64,000 nt of DNA from Henriciella sp. Its GTDB lineage: Bacteria > Pseudomonadota > Alphaproteobacteria > Caulobacterales > Hyphomonadaceae. Location: positions 58,782 through 122,781 of the forward strand of contig NZ_JAPYPG010000009.1 in the NCBI RefSeq assembly GCF_029937755.1. The letters are read 5' to 3'. A program made the translations under genes and the position numbers. The first letter of the stretch is position 1; each line of letters opens with the position of its first letter. The notes under the pieces were generated by a model. The model did no database searches and had not been told where the DNA came from. It was given only the letters and a program-made list of their open reading frames with translations. Below are positions 16,617 through 26,600 of the stretch, one piece after another.

Positions 16617-18068
16617 ATGAAGCAGCATCTGGGAGAGCTGATCAGCCGTGCTGAAGGACAGCGCGTCCTCTGTGTGGGGGACGTCATGCTGGACCGTTTC
16701 GTTTACGGCACAGTGGAGCGCATCTCGCCGGAATCGCCTGTTCCAGTGCTGCGCCAATCGCATACGGTTGAGATGCCGGGCGGTGCGGCCAATGTGGCGC
16801 GCAACATGGCGGCCATGGGCCTCGATGTGATCATGATCGGCTGCGTCGGCGAAGATGCGGATGGCGCAAGTCTTGATGCTTTGCTCGCAAACCACAAACG
16901 TATCGAGACCAGGTTGGCGCGCAATTCAGCCGTCCCGACAGTGGTGAAGACACGGTTCGTTGCCTCCAATCAGCAATTGCTACGCGTGGATAGCGAGACG
17001 AGCTCACCAACACTGGGTATCGCCGAAGCGGTGCTGTGTAGTGCAATCGAGAAAGCCGCCTCCGAATGCCGGGCGATCATCGTATCGGACTATGCCAAGG
17101 GCACAGTTTCGCGGGCTACCTTTGCAGCATGTCTCAAAGCAGCAAAAACCAATGAAATCCCTTTGCTCGTCGATCCCAAGCATATTGATCTTTCGATCTA
17201 TGCAGGAGCAGATATCGTCAAGCCGAATGCGGCGGAATTGTCGGCAGCCACAGGCTTGAAGGCTGGAACGGACGAAGAAGTCTCCACCGCACTTGAGGCG
17301 GCCACAGCGTTTCTTCCCGGCAGCCGCATTGTCGTCACGCGCGCCGGCAAGGGTATGTCATGGATACAGAAAGGGCAGGTTACACATCAGCGCGGGGAGG
17401 CGAAGCAGGTTTTCGACGTTTCGGGTGCCGGCGATACCAGTATGGCCGCGATTGCACTTGGTATCGTCACCGGCGCGCCGATCAGTGACGCCGTCTCACT
17501 GGCCGTTACAGCCTCGGGGCTCGCCGTCGCCAAGACCGGCACAGCCACGGTCGATGCCGAGGAAATCCGTTCAGCGCTCGACTCTTCATTTCATCATCTC
17601 AGGGCCCCGGTGCTCTCTCATGAAGCCACGCTCCTGCAGGTCCGCCGCTGGAAGGATGCGGGTCTGAAAGTCGGATTTACAAATGGCTGCTTCGACATCC
17701 TTCATCCCGGTCACCTTAAACTACTGGAAGAAGCACGATCTCGCTGCGACCGGTTGGTCGTTGCAATCAATACAGACGCCTCCGTACGCCGCCTCAAAGG
17801 TGAGTCCCGTCCTGTGAACACCGAGAACGACAGGGCACGCATGCTCTCCGGAATCGCGGCAGTCGATGCTGTGGTTCTGTTTGAGGAGGAAACGCCGGAG
17901 CAGCTCATTGATATGTTGCTACCAGACCTGCTGGTCAAAGGCGGCGACTACACAATTGAAACGATCGTCGGCGCACAAACTGTTCAGGCCAACGGGGGTG
18001 AGGTCCACATTGTGCACCTTGTCGAAGGACAGTCGACGACGGCTATCCTGCAGAGAACCAAGACCTAG
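16617..18068 (+). CDS. hldE: Bifunctional heptose-7-phosphate kinase / heptose-1-phosphate adenylyltransferase
   Basis: A 483-residue two-domain protein for ADP-heptose synthesis, needed for the LPS inner core. The N-terminal PfkB-type kinase (to ~320) has GGAANVARNMA, VDPKHID, KPNAAELSAATG and the catalytic SGAGDTSMA near residue 269. The C-terminal nucleotidyltransferase begins at FTNGCFDILHPGHLKLLE (near residue 353) with the HxGH motif. The ATG at 16617 has GGGGAAG upstream; a longer in-frame start is not supported. It is divergent from phr and convergent with the next gene, the two stops sharing a CTAG. Confidence 0.93.
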   Translation: MKQHLGELISRAEGQRVLCVGDVMLDRFVYGTVERISPESPVPVLRQSHTVEMPGGAANVARNMAAMGLDVIMIGCVGEDADGASLDALLANHKRIETRLARNSAVPTVVKTRFVASNQQLLRVDSETSSPTLGIAEAVLCSAIEKAASECRAIIVSDYAKGTVSRATFAACLKAAKTNEIPLLVDPKHIDLSIYAGADIVKPNAAELSAATGLKAGTDEEVSTALEAATAFLPGSRIVVTRAGKGMSWIQKGQVTHQRGEAKQVFDVSGAGDTSMAAIALGIVTGAPISDAVSLAVTASGLAVAKTGTATVDAEEIRSALDSSFHHLRAPVLSHEATLLQVRRWKDAGLKVGFTNGCFDILHPGHLKLLEEARSRCDRLVVAINTDASVRRLKGESRPVNTENDRARMLSGIAAVDAVVLFEEETPEQLIDMLLPDLLVKGGDYTIETIVGAQTVQANGGEVHIVHLVEGQSTTAILQRTKT

Positions 18069-18961
18069 TCTCCACGTTCGCCGGAGATGTCCTGTTCCCC
18101 GTTCGGGCGATGGATGGGCGCGACATCGACCACTTCATCAGCAGCCCATGTATCGAAGGGTTCAGCTGGTTTCTCGGCGTTGAGATCGAGCCAGTTGGTC
18201 AAGGTCTGAAGGCGTGTTTCGATAGTTTCAATGAGCTCAGGTTCCGCGACATAGGATTGAGCCTGTCTTGGAAGGCTGGGCGTCAGCCAGCCCAGGGCGC
18301 CAGACTGACCTGTCATTGTTGTCTGGATGGCGCACGCTTCGAAGGCCGGACTGCAATTGCCCATGAATTCCTCCCATCGTTCCGTGTCTTTTCCGTCAGG
18401 CAAAAGGACACCGCCAAAGCGCTGACGGAACTCTTCGGTGTCGGGAAGCTGCTGGAGAGCCGCATAGAGAAGCGGTTCGGTATCCGGCGTCGCGAGAATA
18501 ACGACGCCGCGCAGCTGGTTTTCGGCTGATAGGTACCGTTTCATTGCCACTGTCAGATCGGCCTGCGCCAGTTTTATTTCTTCGTCACGCATGCGCCCCC
18601 TGGAGGCTGGCGATGGGGAACGATAGGCAGGCGTATAGATCGTCAGGTTGGAGGCACCGAGCTGCAGGGACTCTGACAAGGCCTCATATTCTTCATGCAA
18701 TTTTTCATGATTGGCTGGCAAGGAACCCTTGCGGGCCGGGGATGATACCGGAGGCGGGATGACGAAGAGATCGACACCCCAGGGTTCAGCCCATCCACCT
18801 TGCGGCTGCTCTGCCGGCCGCTCCAGCCAGACTTCATCATAATAATAATCGGGGGCTTCCGGCTCTGTCGTTGCCTCACCCAGCATGAAGGCGAAGGCCC
18901 AGTCCTTCAGTGCAAACCAGCCTACAACGAGAATGGCGGCTGCAATCAGGATACGGCGCAT
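18065..18961 (-). CDS. Membrane-anchored DUF3089-like protein, catalytic serine apparently lost
   Basis: A 298-residue protein with one N-terminal membrane segment (ILIAAAILVVGWFAL). The layout resembles DUF3089, an alpha/beta-hydrolase-like family: VDLFVIPPP early, NLTIYTPAYR, and ADLTVAMKRYL before the nucleophile-elbow strand. Where family members have GHSQG, this protein has VVILATPDTEPLL, so the nucleophile Ser is missing and hydrolase activity is doubtful. It follows the DUF6285 gene by two bases and probably shares its transcript. The family call is moderate. Confidence 0.6.
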   Translation of the reverse strand: MRRILIAAAILVVGWFALKDWAFAFMLGEATTEPEAPDYYYDEVWLERPAEQPQGGWAEPWGVDLFVIPPPVSSPARKGSLPANHEKLHEEYEALSESLQLGASNLTIYTPAYRSPSPASRGRMRDEEIKLAQADLTVAMKRYLSAENQLRGVVILATPDTEPLLYAALQQLPDTEEFRQRFGGVLLPDGKDTERWEEFMGNCSPAFEACAIQTTMTGQSGALGWLTPSLPRQAQSYVAEPELIETIETRLQTLTNWLDLNAEKPAEPFDTWAADEVVDVAPIHRPNGEQDISGERGD

Positions 18962-18963
18962 CG

Positions 18964-19341
18964 TTACTCCTCAAGGGCTTTGGTCAGGGCAGAGTAGTTT
19001 GGCTGATCGACTTTAAGCTGGTCAATTGCGGTCTTTTTTAGATGATCCATCAGTTCAGCCGACTGAATTGTCAGTTCACCCGACCTGATCTTCTGGCGCA
19101 GCTTGGCATTGAGCTCATCAAGCGACAGAGAGGGGTCAGCGTCAAGCAGGGCCACCAGGCGCGCATGTTCGCGCGTATCGTTTGACTCCCTGGCGTCCAG
19201 GTCACGCAGGATGGTTCCCAAAACGTTTGACGCCACGCGTGCATGAAAGCCGGACCGGCCAGACAGTTCAGGCATCGCGGTCTTATCCACGAAGTTTTTT
19301 ACCGCTCGAACGAGCTCAGAGACACTTGGCTGGTTATGCAC
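18964..19341 (-). CDS. DUF6285 protein
   Basis: A 125-residue, mostly helical soluble protein (SVSELVRAVKNFVDKTAMPEL at the start, FHARVASNVLGTILRDL in the middle). Such small proteins are regularly coded directly after an aminoglycoside-phosphotransferase-fold gene next to acyl-CoA genes, as here, and correspond to DUF6285. Its start overlaps the end of that gene by eight bases. It may be a partner of the kinase. No biochemical role is known to me. Confidence 0.75.
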   Translation of the reverse strand: MHNQPSVSELVRAVKNFVDKTAMPELSGRSGFHARVASNVLGTILRDLDARESNDTREHARLVALLDADPSLSLDELNAKLRQKIRSGELTIQSAELMDHLKKTAIDQLKVDQPNYSALTKALEE

Positions 19342-20344
19342 GGGGCTGGTCCTCCAGCAGGTTTATCAGGTCCATTTCGGTTTCCGAGACGCGGCGCCCG
19401 ATAGCCGCGCGCTCAACCCCGGAGTCCGCGCCAGACCGGAAGGACTCGTACATCGTCATGCACATGACGCCCCATTTCATGCTGCCGAGCATTTCCCACC
19501 AGTCGATGTCAGATGGTGTAAACTGCTGGCCACCCTGTTTGGCATAGGCGTCGAGAAGAGGTTCAACGTCCCCGAACCCGCCGAGACGCTTTTCGGCATG
19601 TCCGAAACGCCAGGAATTTGTGCACATCCAGGCGATGTCCTCTCGCGGGTCCCCAATGTGGCACAGCTCCCAATCAAGGACCGCCGCGAGGCCAGACTCG
19701 TCAACCATGATGTTTCCGAGCCGGAAGTCCCCATGCACCAGAACAGGGGCAACAGGATCGGGGGCGTTTTCCCTCAGCCAAACCATGGCAAGGTCGAATA
19801 TTGGCCGGTAGGCCCCGGTCGATTTGTAGATATCCTCGTAATAGGTCAGTTGGTCGAGACCACTGCTAAGCTTGAGCGGCGGATCCCCCGCCTGAACGTC
19901 AATCGAATGGATACCCGCAAGGGCTTTCCCGCATTGCTCCGGCAAGACCTGCCGTGCTTTCGAGAACTTTTCATCCCGCAGGATGCGCCGCGCAATTGTC
20001 TCGCCCTCGACCCGGTTCATGAAAAAGCCGTCGCCCAATCCGTTGTCGTCCTCAAGAACCCGGACAACTTTCGGAACCGGAACGCCAGCCGCTTCAGCCG
20101 CCTGGATAAGCTTGGCTTCGTTCGCGAGACCGATTGCTGCCGAATCAGGAGATTTCTCGACGCCCTCCGGCGCCCGGCGCAGAATCAGGGTTTCGGGCGC
20201 ATTGCCCTTGGAAAGCCGAAGCAGCCAGGTTTCCTGGCTGGCTCCACCCGATAGCCGGTCCACAGCATCCACAAGCAGTTCGTTGCCGTACACATTACGC
20301 AATACAGCCTGTAGACTGAGCCTGAATTCTTGCGAGTCACTCAT
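19334..20344 (-). CDS. Phosphotransferase family protein (APH fold, ACAD10/11-kinase-like)
   Basis: A 336-residue kinase of the aminoglycoside-phosphotransferase fold. LVHGDFRLGNIMVD is the catalytic loop (Asp base) and AVLDWELCHIGDPREDIAW carries the metal-binding Asp; TLILRRAP holds the ATP lysine region. Close relatives resemble the kinase domain of ACAD10/ACAD11, which phosphorylates 4-hydroxyacyl-CoA, so a role in hydroxy-acid breakdown is more likely than antibiotic resistance. The start at 20344 matches the conserved N-terminus; a 16-codon extension is unlikely. It is first of a three-gene set with DUF6285 and the DUF3089-like gene. Confidence 0.85.
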   Translation of the reverse strand: MSDSQEFRLSLQAVLRNVYGNELLVDAVDRLSGGASQETWLLRLSKGNAPETLILRRAPEGVEKSPDSAAIGLANEAKLIQAAEAAGVPVPKVVRVLEDDNGLGDGFFMNRVEGETIARRILRDEKFSKARQVLPEQCGKALAGIHSIDVQAGDPPLKLSSGLDQLTYYEDIYKSTGAYRPIFDLAMVWLRENAPDPVAPVLVHGDFRLGNIMVDESGLAAVLDWELCHIGDPREDIAWMCTNSWRFGHAEKRLGGFGDVEPLLDAYAKQGGQQFTPSDIDWWEMLGSMKWGVMCMTMYESFRSGADSGVERAAIGRRVSETEMDLINLLEDQPRA

Positions 20345-20424
20345 CTTCGCCACATTTAACGGAAAGAAGAGCTTCTCCAAGCCATACTCCAACGTAAACC
20401 CGGTCGACTTTCAGGAGCGCCTTG

Positions 20425-21165
20425 ATGGCAAAAAGGACCAAATCGGAAAACGGGATCATGAATCCGAAGCCCAGAAGGCCCAGTCTCTGGGCCTGGCTGA
20501 GAGGGCGATTCCTGGCCGGCATGGTAATCGCCGCCCCCGTCGCCGTAACGTTCTATGTCCTTCAGTTCCTGATCAATTTCATCGACAACAGGGTGAAGCC
20601 CCTGCTGCCGCCGATTATCCAGCCTGAAACCTACACCAACTATGCAATTCCTGGCTTCGGCGTTCTTGTGATGATCGTCGCGCTGACGCTTCTCGGTGCG
20701 ATTACAACGAATCTCATCGGCCGCTCGATCATCAGCGCAGCGGACCGAATCCTCTCGCGCCTGCCGATCGTCCGAAACGTCTATGCCGCGTTCAAGCAAC
20801 TGACCGAGGTCATCGCGAACAACCAGCAGGCCTCCTATGACCGCGTGGTTATGATCGAGTATCCCAAGCGCGGCTCCTGGTGCCTCGGCTTTGTTTCAGC
20901 TGGGGCAAAAGGCGAGATACGGTCGCGTCTTGGCGAAGGGTTTATTGGCGTATTTGTACCGACAACGCCCAATCCGACATCCGGCTTCCTGATGTATGTG
21001 AAGGAAGAAGAGTGCATCGAGATGGACATGAGCATTGAGGAGGGGGCCAAGATGATCCTGTCGGCCGGTCTTGTCGTGCCGGACTATGGTGAGGACGAGG
21101 CCCCAGAACAGCGCTCACTTCCCCTCCCGGACGAGGGGGCTGAGAAGCTCTCGAAGCAGGCTTAG
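20425..21165 (+). CDS. DUF502 inner-membrane protein
   Basis: A 246-residue protein. Two membrane segments are clear: FLAGMVIAAPVAVTFYVLQF, and GFGVLVMIVALTLLGAITT. LPIVRNVYAAFKQLTE and GVFVPTTPNPTSGFLMYV are DUF502 signatures. The domain after the helices is probably cytoplasmic. The family is widespread with no fixed role. AGGAG lies eight bases before the ATG at 20425. The last 51 bases overlap the end of convergent recG. Confidence 0.9.
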   Translation: MAKRTKSENGIMNPKPRRPSLWAWLRGRFLAGMVIAAPVAVTFYVLQFLINFIDNRVKPLLPPIIQPETYTNYAIPGFGVLVMIVALTLLGAITTNLIGRSIISAADRILSRLPIVRNVYAAFKQLTEVIANNQQASYDRVVMIEYPKRGSWCLGFVSAGAKGEIRSRLGEGFIGVFVPTTPNPTSGFLMYVKEEECIEMDMSIEEGAKMILSAGLVVPDYGEDEAPEQRSLPLPDEGAEKLSKQA

Positions 21166-23181
21166 GGCCTGTCCGCGTTCGCCTGTGAGGCCGGGGTCCC
21201 TTTCAATCGCATAGCGCGCGTCTGTCCGGGCAACCGGGATCAGGTCAGCGTGTTCGGCAAGATCAAGGACGCGGTAATCGACTGCTCCCGACTGGCGGAC
21301 GCCCAGAAGGTCTCCGGGGCCGCGCAGGCGGAAATCCGCTTCCGCGATCTCGAAACCGTCTTCAGTGCGCCGCAGCGTCTCCAGTCGCTCCCTGGCGAGA
21401 TCGCCGATAGGGGGGCGGTAGAGCAGCAGGCAGTATGATTTCCTTGTTCCACGGCCGACACGACCGCGCAGCTGGTGTAACTGGGCGAGGCCGAACCCTT
21501 CAGCCCGTTCGATGACCATGATCGTGGCATCCGGAACATCCACGCCAACCTCGATCACGGTTGTGGCAACGAGTATCCTTGTCTTGCCGGTCCGGAAGGC
21601 TTCGAGCGCCTCATCTTTCTCTTCGCCACGCAGGCGGCCATGGACGAGACCCACCGGCGCTTTGAGCCAATCTTGCAGCATCGCCGCACGCTGGACTGCC
21701 GAGGCATCGTCGTCATCAGCATCGACGCGGGGACACACCCAGAAGACCCGTTCGTCTCGTGCCATGGCCCGCCCGACCGCATCGACGACCTCGTCCAGCC
21801 GTGTATCGGCAATAACCCGGGTCTCGATGGGCTGGCGGCCCGGAGGCTTCTCATCGAGGATGGAGATGTCGAGATCGCCGTGCACGGCCTGCGCAAGTGT
21901 CCGCGGAATAGGCGTTGCGCTCATGACCAGCATATGCGGGGCGGCCGCCTTGCTCGCCAGCCGCATCCTGTCCATGACGCCGAAACGATGCTGTTCGTCG
22001 ACGACGATCAGGCCAAGTTTGTTGAATCGCACACCCTCCTGGAAAAGCGCCTGTGTGCCGGCAACGATCTGGATTGATCCGTCAGCCAGACCCATAAGTG
22101 TTCCTTCGCGAGCCGGACCACGGTCGCGACCGGTCAGCGCGGCGACCTCATAGCCCAGGGGGCCCAGCAGCGCCGCTATGTTTTCATATTGCTGACGGGC
22201 GAGCACTTCGGTCGGCGCCATGAACGCAGCCTGATAGCCGGCGCTGACCGCCTTCACCGCCGCGAGCGTTGCCACAAGGGTTTTACCCGAGCCAACATCG
22301 CCCTGAAGCATCCGTCGCATCGGGTGGGCCTCAGCCAGATCTCCGGAAACGTCCTTAACGGCCCGGATCTGCGCTGACGTCATCTTGTAGGGCAGGGAGG
22401 CAGCGACTTTATTCAGTGCCTCACTGCTCGAGACCAGAGCTGGTGCATCCTTTTGCGCCCTGGCAAGCCTGGCGAAGGCGAAGACCGTTTCCCGCGCCAG
22501 AGCCTCATCATAGGCCAGGCGTTCCTTACACAGAGCGAACGCGTCTTCATCAAAACTCTGCGGTGCGTGCAGGCCCTGTAGCGCAGCCTTGAAGGTGGGC
22601 CACTTTCGGTCGGTGAGCAGATCATTTCCCAACCATTCCGGGAGGTCGTTTGGCACATGTTCCAGGGCGGCTAGCGCTGCATTGTGGACGCGCTTGTTGG
22701 TCAGGCCTGCGGTCAGCCGATAGATCGGTTCGACAGCCGGCGGACGTTCTGATTTTACCGGATCGAGAATATAGTCAGGATGCGACATCTGCCGCTCGCC
22801 CTGATAATCCGTAACCAGACCGGAAACGATCCGCTCCTTGCCGATGGGAAACTGGCCCTGAAGCCATCGAGGATCCGCGCGAAAAAAGGTCAGCGTCAGG
22901 AAACCTGTGCTGTCGAACAGCTGGATCCGATGTGGCGCCCGGTCGGTATAGGGGGCCTTGTAGGCGTGCACCTCACCCTGAACCGTGGCCACTTCGCCGG
23001 GGACCAATTCTTCAAATGAGGCTTTCACGCGCCGGTCGAGCCATCTGTCCGGCAAATGAAGCAGCAGATCCCAGACATGCTCACCGTCGACCAGCCGCTC
23101 GAAGACCGGCTTCAGTTTCGGCCCGATGCCTGTGAGGCTGTCAATTGGCTCGAAAAGGGAGAAGAGTCGCTCGTCGCGCAT
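21115..23181 (-). CDS. recG: ATP-dependent DNA helicase RecG
   Basis: A 688-residue SF2 helicase that remodels stalled replication forks and branched recombination intermediates. The N-terminal wedge (OB-fold) domain includes PGEVATVQGEVHAY. The Walker A is GDVGSGKTLVA near residue 295; motif II is VVDEQHRFG near 395; MSATPIPRTLAQ is motif III; the C-terminal helicase lobe ends with LHQLRGRVGRG. The length fits the family. It is divergent from sdhE-mfd with about 100 bases between. Confidence 0.96.
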   Translation of the reverse strand: MRDERLFSLFEPIDSLTGIGPKLKPVFERLVDGEHVWDLLLHLPDRWLDRRVKASFEELVPGEVATVQGEVHAYKAPYTDRAPHRIQLFDSTGFLTLTFFRADPRWLQGQFPIGKERIVSGLVTDYQGERQMSHPDYILDPVKSERPPAVEPIYRLTAGLTNKRVHNAALAALEHVPNDLPEWLGNDLLTDRKWPTFKAALQGLHAPQSFDEDAFALCKERLAYDEALARETVFAFARLARAQKDAPALVSSSEALNKVAASLPYKMTSAQIRAVKDVSGDLAEAHPMRRMLQGDVGSGKTLVATLAAVKAVSAGYQAAFMAPTEVLARQQYENIAALLGPLGYEVAALTGRDRGPAREGTLMGLADGSIQIVAGTQALFQEGVRFNKLGLIVVDEQHRFGVMDRMRLASKAAAPHMLVMSATPIPRTLAQAVHGDLDISILDEKPPGRQPIETRVIADTRLDEVVDAVGRAMARDERVFWVCPRVDADDDDASAVQRAAMLQDWLKAPVGLVHGRLRGEEKDEALEAFRTGKTRILVATTVIEVGVDVPDATIMVIERAEGFGLAQLHQLRGRVGRGTRKSYCLLLYRPPIGDLARERLETLRRTEDGFEIAEADFRLRGPGDLLGVRQSGAVDYRVLDLAEHADLIPVARTDARYAIERDPGLTGERGQALSLLRELLSPLVREGK

Positions 23182-23279
23182 GGCGGTCGCGACAATACCG
23201 AAAGCACGGCTGCGGGCAATTGAAGATGAAGGCTGGGAAGCACCGCCCGCGTGCCCTATGTGAACGTGTCAGGAAGGCA

Positions 23280-23552
23280 ATGGACAGAAAAGATATGGAT
23301 GCGAGACGCCGCAAACTGATTTTCCGCGCCTCACGGCGCGGGTTCAAGGAAATGGACCTCATCATGGGCCAGTTCGCCGATCAGCATGTCAGCGAAATGG
23401 TGGAGGGTGAGCTTGAGGAATTCGAACGGCTGCTCGCAACACCGGACTGGGAAGTCTATGCGTGGCTTGTTGGCACAAAACCTGTTCCGCCAAATTATGC
23501 AGGCCCTGTTCTGGACCGGCTACTGAGCTTCGAGTACGAGCCAAGGACCTGA
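23280..23552 (+). CDS. sdhE: Succinate dehydrogenase flavinylation factor SdhE
   Basis: A 90-residue protein of the SdhE/Sdh5 (DUF339) family, which promotes covalent attachment of FAD to SdhA. The family's RGxxE motif is visible as RRGFKEMD, followed by YAWLVG. The start at 23280 has AGGAAGG upstream; a 45-codon in-frame extension reaches back toward the recG start and is not protein-like. The recG/sdhE/mfd order recurs in alphaproteobacteria. Confidence 0.92.
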   Translation: MDRKDMDARRRKLIFRASRRGFKEMDLIMGQFADQHVSEMVEGELEEFERLLATPDWEVYAWLVGTKPVPPNYAGPVLDRLLSFEYEPRT

Positions 23553-23614
23553 TCACCGACTCGCTTCTGCAGCGCGTCTGACTTGTCCTGACCCACTCCG
23601 ATCCGCTCTCCGCC

Positions 23615-26600
23615 ATGCTGAATAGTGACATTCTGAAGACCCTGTCTGCCCCGACCATCGTGTCCGGCGCACCGTTCGGCTATGATCTCCTCGCCCTGCA
23701 GGAAGCGATCGAGGCAAGCGGTAAGCTTGCCCTCTATGTCGCCCGGGACGACAAGACTGCATCAACAGCGCTCAAGGTGGCGCAATTCAATCGTCCGGGC
23801 ATGGACGTCGTCCATCTGCCCGGCTGGGATATCCTTCCCTATGATCGAATGAGCCCTAGTCCGGCAGTGGCCTCGCAACGCTGCGCCGCACTTGCCCGCA
23901 TTGCGCAAGCCGCCGGGAATGGAAAGCCGCTCCTGATCGTCACGACAGGATCCTCGCTTATCCAGCGCGTGCCGCCCCGTGAAACCATGCGCACGGCAAG
24001 CTTCTCGATGGTGGTCGGCGAGCGAGTCGATGAAAAAGCGCTGACGGACTATCTCAACATTAATGGCTATTCCCGCACGAGCACGGTGCGCGAACATGGC
24101 GATTACTCCATCCGTGGCGGTATCATCGACATTTTTCCGCCGACAAGCCCTGAGCCTGTCCGTCTCGATCTGTTCGGCGACACGCTGGACCAGCTCAAGG
24201 CTTTTGACGCCGAAAGCCAAGTCTCGACCCGCCCGCTCAACTCGGCGACGCTGGCGCCGGTGTCCGAAATCCTTTTCTCCGAAGAGACGCTGAGCCTCTT
24301 TCGGGAGAAGTATCTAGCGACCATAGGTGCCCCCTCAGGCGACACGATGTACGAGGCGGCGCGCGCCCAGATCCGCCGGCAGGGCCTCGAGAACTGGCTA
24401 CCGCTCTTCTACACGCACCTCGAAACATTGTTCGACTATGTCGGGGAAGATGCCCTTGTCGGGTTTGGCTATCTGGCAGGCGAGGCAAGTTCGGAGCGCC
24501 GCTCGCAGGCGGAGGACTATCATACGGCTCGCCTTGAAGCCGCAACCGATGACCGGCCAGCGCGTGTTCTGGAGCCTGATGCCCTCTACATGAACCCTTC
24601 AGAACTCGAGAACACGCTTAACCACCGTGGCGTGTCGCGTTTTCAGCCAACGCCAGTCGAAGGCGCAATCGATCTCGGGGCAAGACCAGGTCGCGACTTC
24701 GCTCCGGAGCGTGCGCGCCCTGATGTCAATGTATTTGAGGAAGCTGCAAGGCATGCCCGCCAATTAAGGGACAAGGGCAAGACCGTAATATTCGGCGCGT
24801 GGACAGCAGGGTCTGCGGACCGGCTGACCAATGTGCTGGACGACCATGGATTGGGGGACCTTCCCAGGTCTTATTCCCTGGAGGCCGCGCAGTCGGCCGG
24901 TTTGTCTGTCTGTGAGCTGCCGCTCGAACAGGGTATCGAAACCGATGACTTCACAATCGTCGCCGAGCCCGACATTCTCGGCGACCGCCTTGCTGCGCCA
25001 CGGCGCAAGCGGAAAGCCGCCAATTTCATTGCTGAAGCCTCCTCGCTGAATACCGGCGACCTGGTTGTTCACGTCGATCACGGTGTTGGGCGCTATGAAG
25101 GGCTAAAGACGCTCGAACTCACTGGCGCGCCCCATGATTGCCTGGAGCTGACCTATTCAGGCGGCGACCGCATATACCTGCCCGTCGAGAATATCGACCT
25201 GATCAGCCGTTATGGCAGCGAAGATGCTGAAGGCGCGATGGACAAGCTTGGCGGTGTCGGCTGGCAGACACGCAAGGCCAAGGCGAAGAAACGCATTCTC
25301 GAAATGGCCGCCGAGCTTCTCGATATTGCGGCTGCGCGCGAGCTGAAACGCGCCGATCCGACAACGACAGGGCAGGGGCTCTATGAGGAGTTTGCGGCCC
25401 GTTTCCCCTATGAAGAGACCGATGACCAGCTGAACGCCATTGAGGATACGCTGGAAGATCTCGCGAGCGGCAAGCCGATGGACCGTCTAGTTTGCGGGGA
25501 TGTCGGTTTCGGCAAGACCGAAGTCGCGCTTCGCGCCGCTTTTGTGGCGGCCATGAGCGGCATGCAGGTCGCCGTTATCGCACCAACGACGCTATTGTCG
25601 CGACAGCATTTCAATTCCTTTGCTGAACGGTTTGCAAACTGGCCAGTCAAGGTGAAACACCTCTCGCGCATGGTGAGCCAGGGCGATGCGGCGAAGACCC
25701 GCGAAGGGCTGACCTCTGGCGACGTTGATATCGTGGTCGGCACCCATGCGCTCCTCTCCAAATCCATCGAGTTCAAGCGCCTTGGCCTCCTGATTGTCGA
25801 TGAGGAGCAACGCTTTGGCGTAAAGCACAAGGAGCGGCTGAAAGAGCTGAAGGCCGATGTGCACGTGTTGACACTCTCGGCGACGCCGATCCCACGCACG
25901 CTGCAGATGGCACTGACCGGCATCCGCGACCTCTCCATTATCGCCACGCCACCCGTCGATCGACTTTCCGTGCGGACCTATGTCACGGAATTCGATACAG
26001 TCACACTTCGCGAGGCATTGCTGCGCGAGAAGTATCGCGGTGGTCAGGCTTTCTTTGTGGCGCCGCGAATTTCCGATCTGGACGAACTCGAAGCTTTCAT
26101 GCGCGATAATGTGCCGGAGGTGAGCTTCATTGTGGCTCATGGCCAGATGCCGGCAACCGAACTCGAAGATATCATGAGCGCGTTCTATGAGGGGCAATAT
26201 GATGTCCTGCTTTCGACAACCATTGTCGAAAGCGGCCTCGATATTCCGCGCGCCAACACATTACTCGTCCACCGGGCTGACCGGTTCGGCCTTGCCCAGC
26301 TGTATCAGCTACGTGGTCGCGTTGGTCGCTCAAAGCTGCGCGCTTATGCCTATCTGACAACCCCGCGCGACCAGGTCATGACGCCGGGGGCAGAACGCCG
26401 GCTTCGTATCCTGCAATCCCTCGACAGCCTCGGTGCAGGCTTCCAGCTGGCCAGCCATGACCTCGACATGCGCGGCTCCGGCAATCTTCTTGGCGACCAG
26501 CAGTCCGGGCATGTCCGCGAAGTCGGTGTGGAGCTTTACCAGTCCATGCTGGAGGACGCCGTGAACGCCCTGAAGACCGGACGGGGCGAGGGAGATGAAG

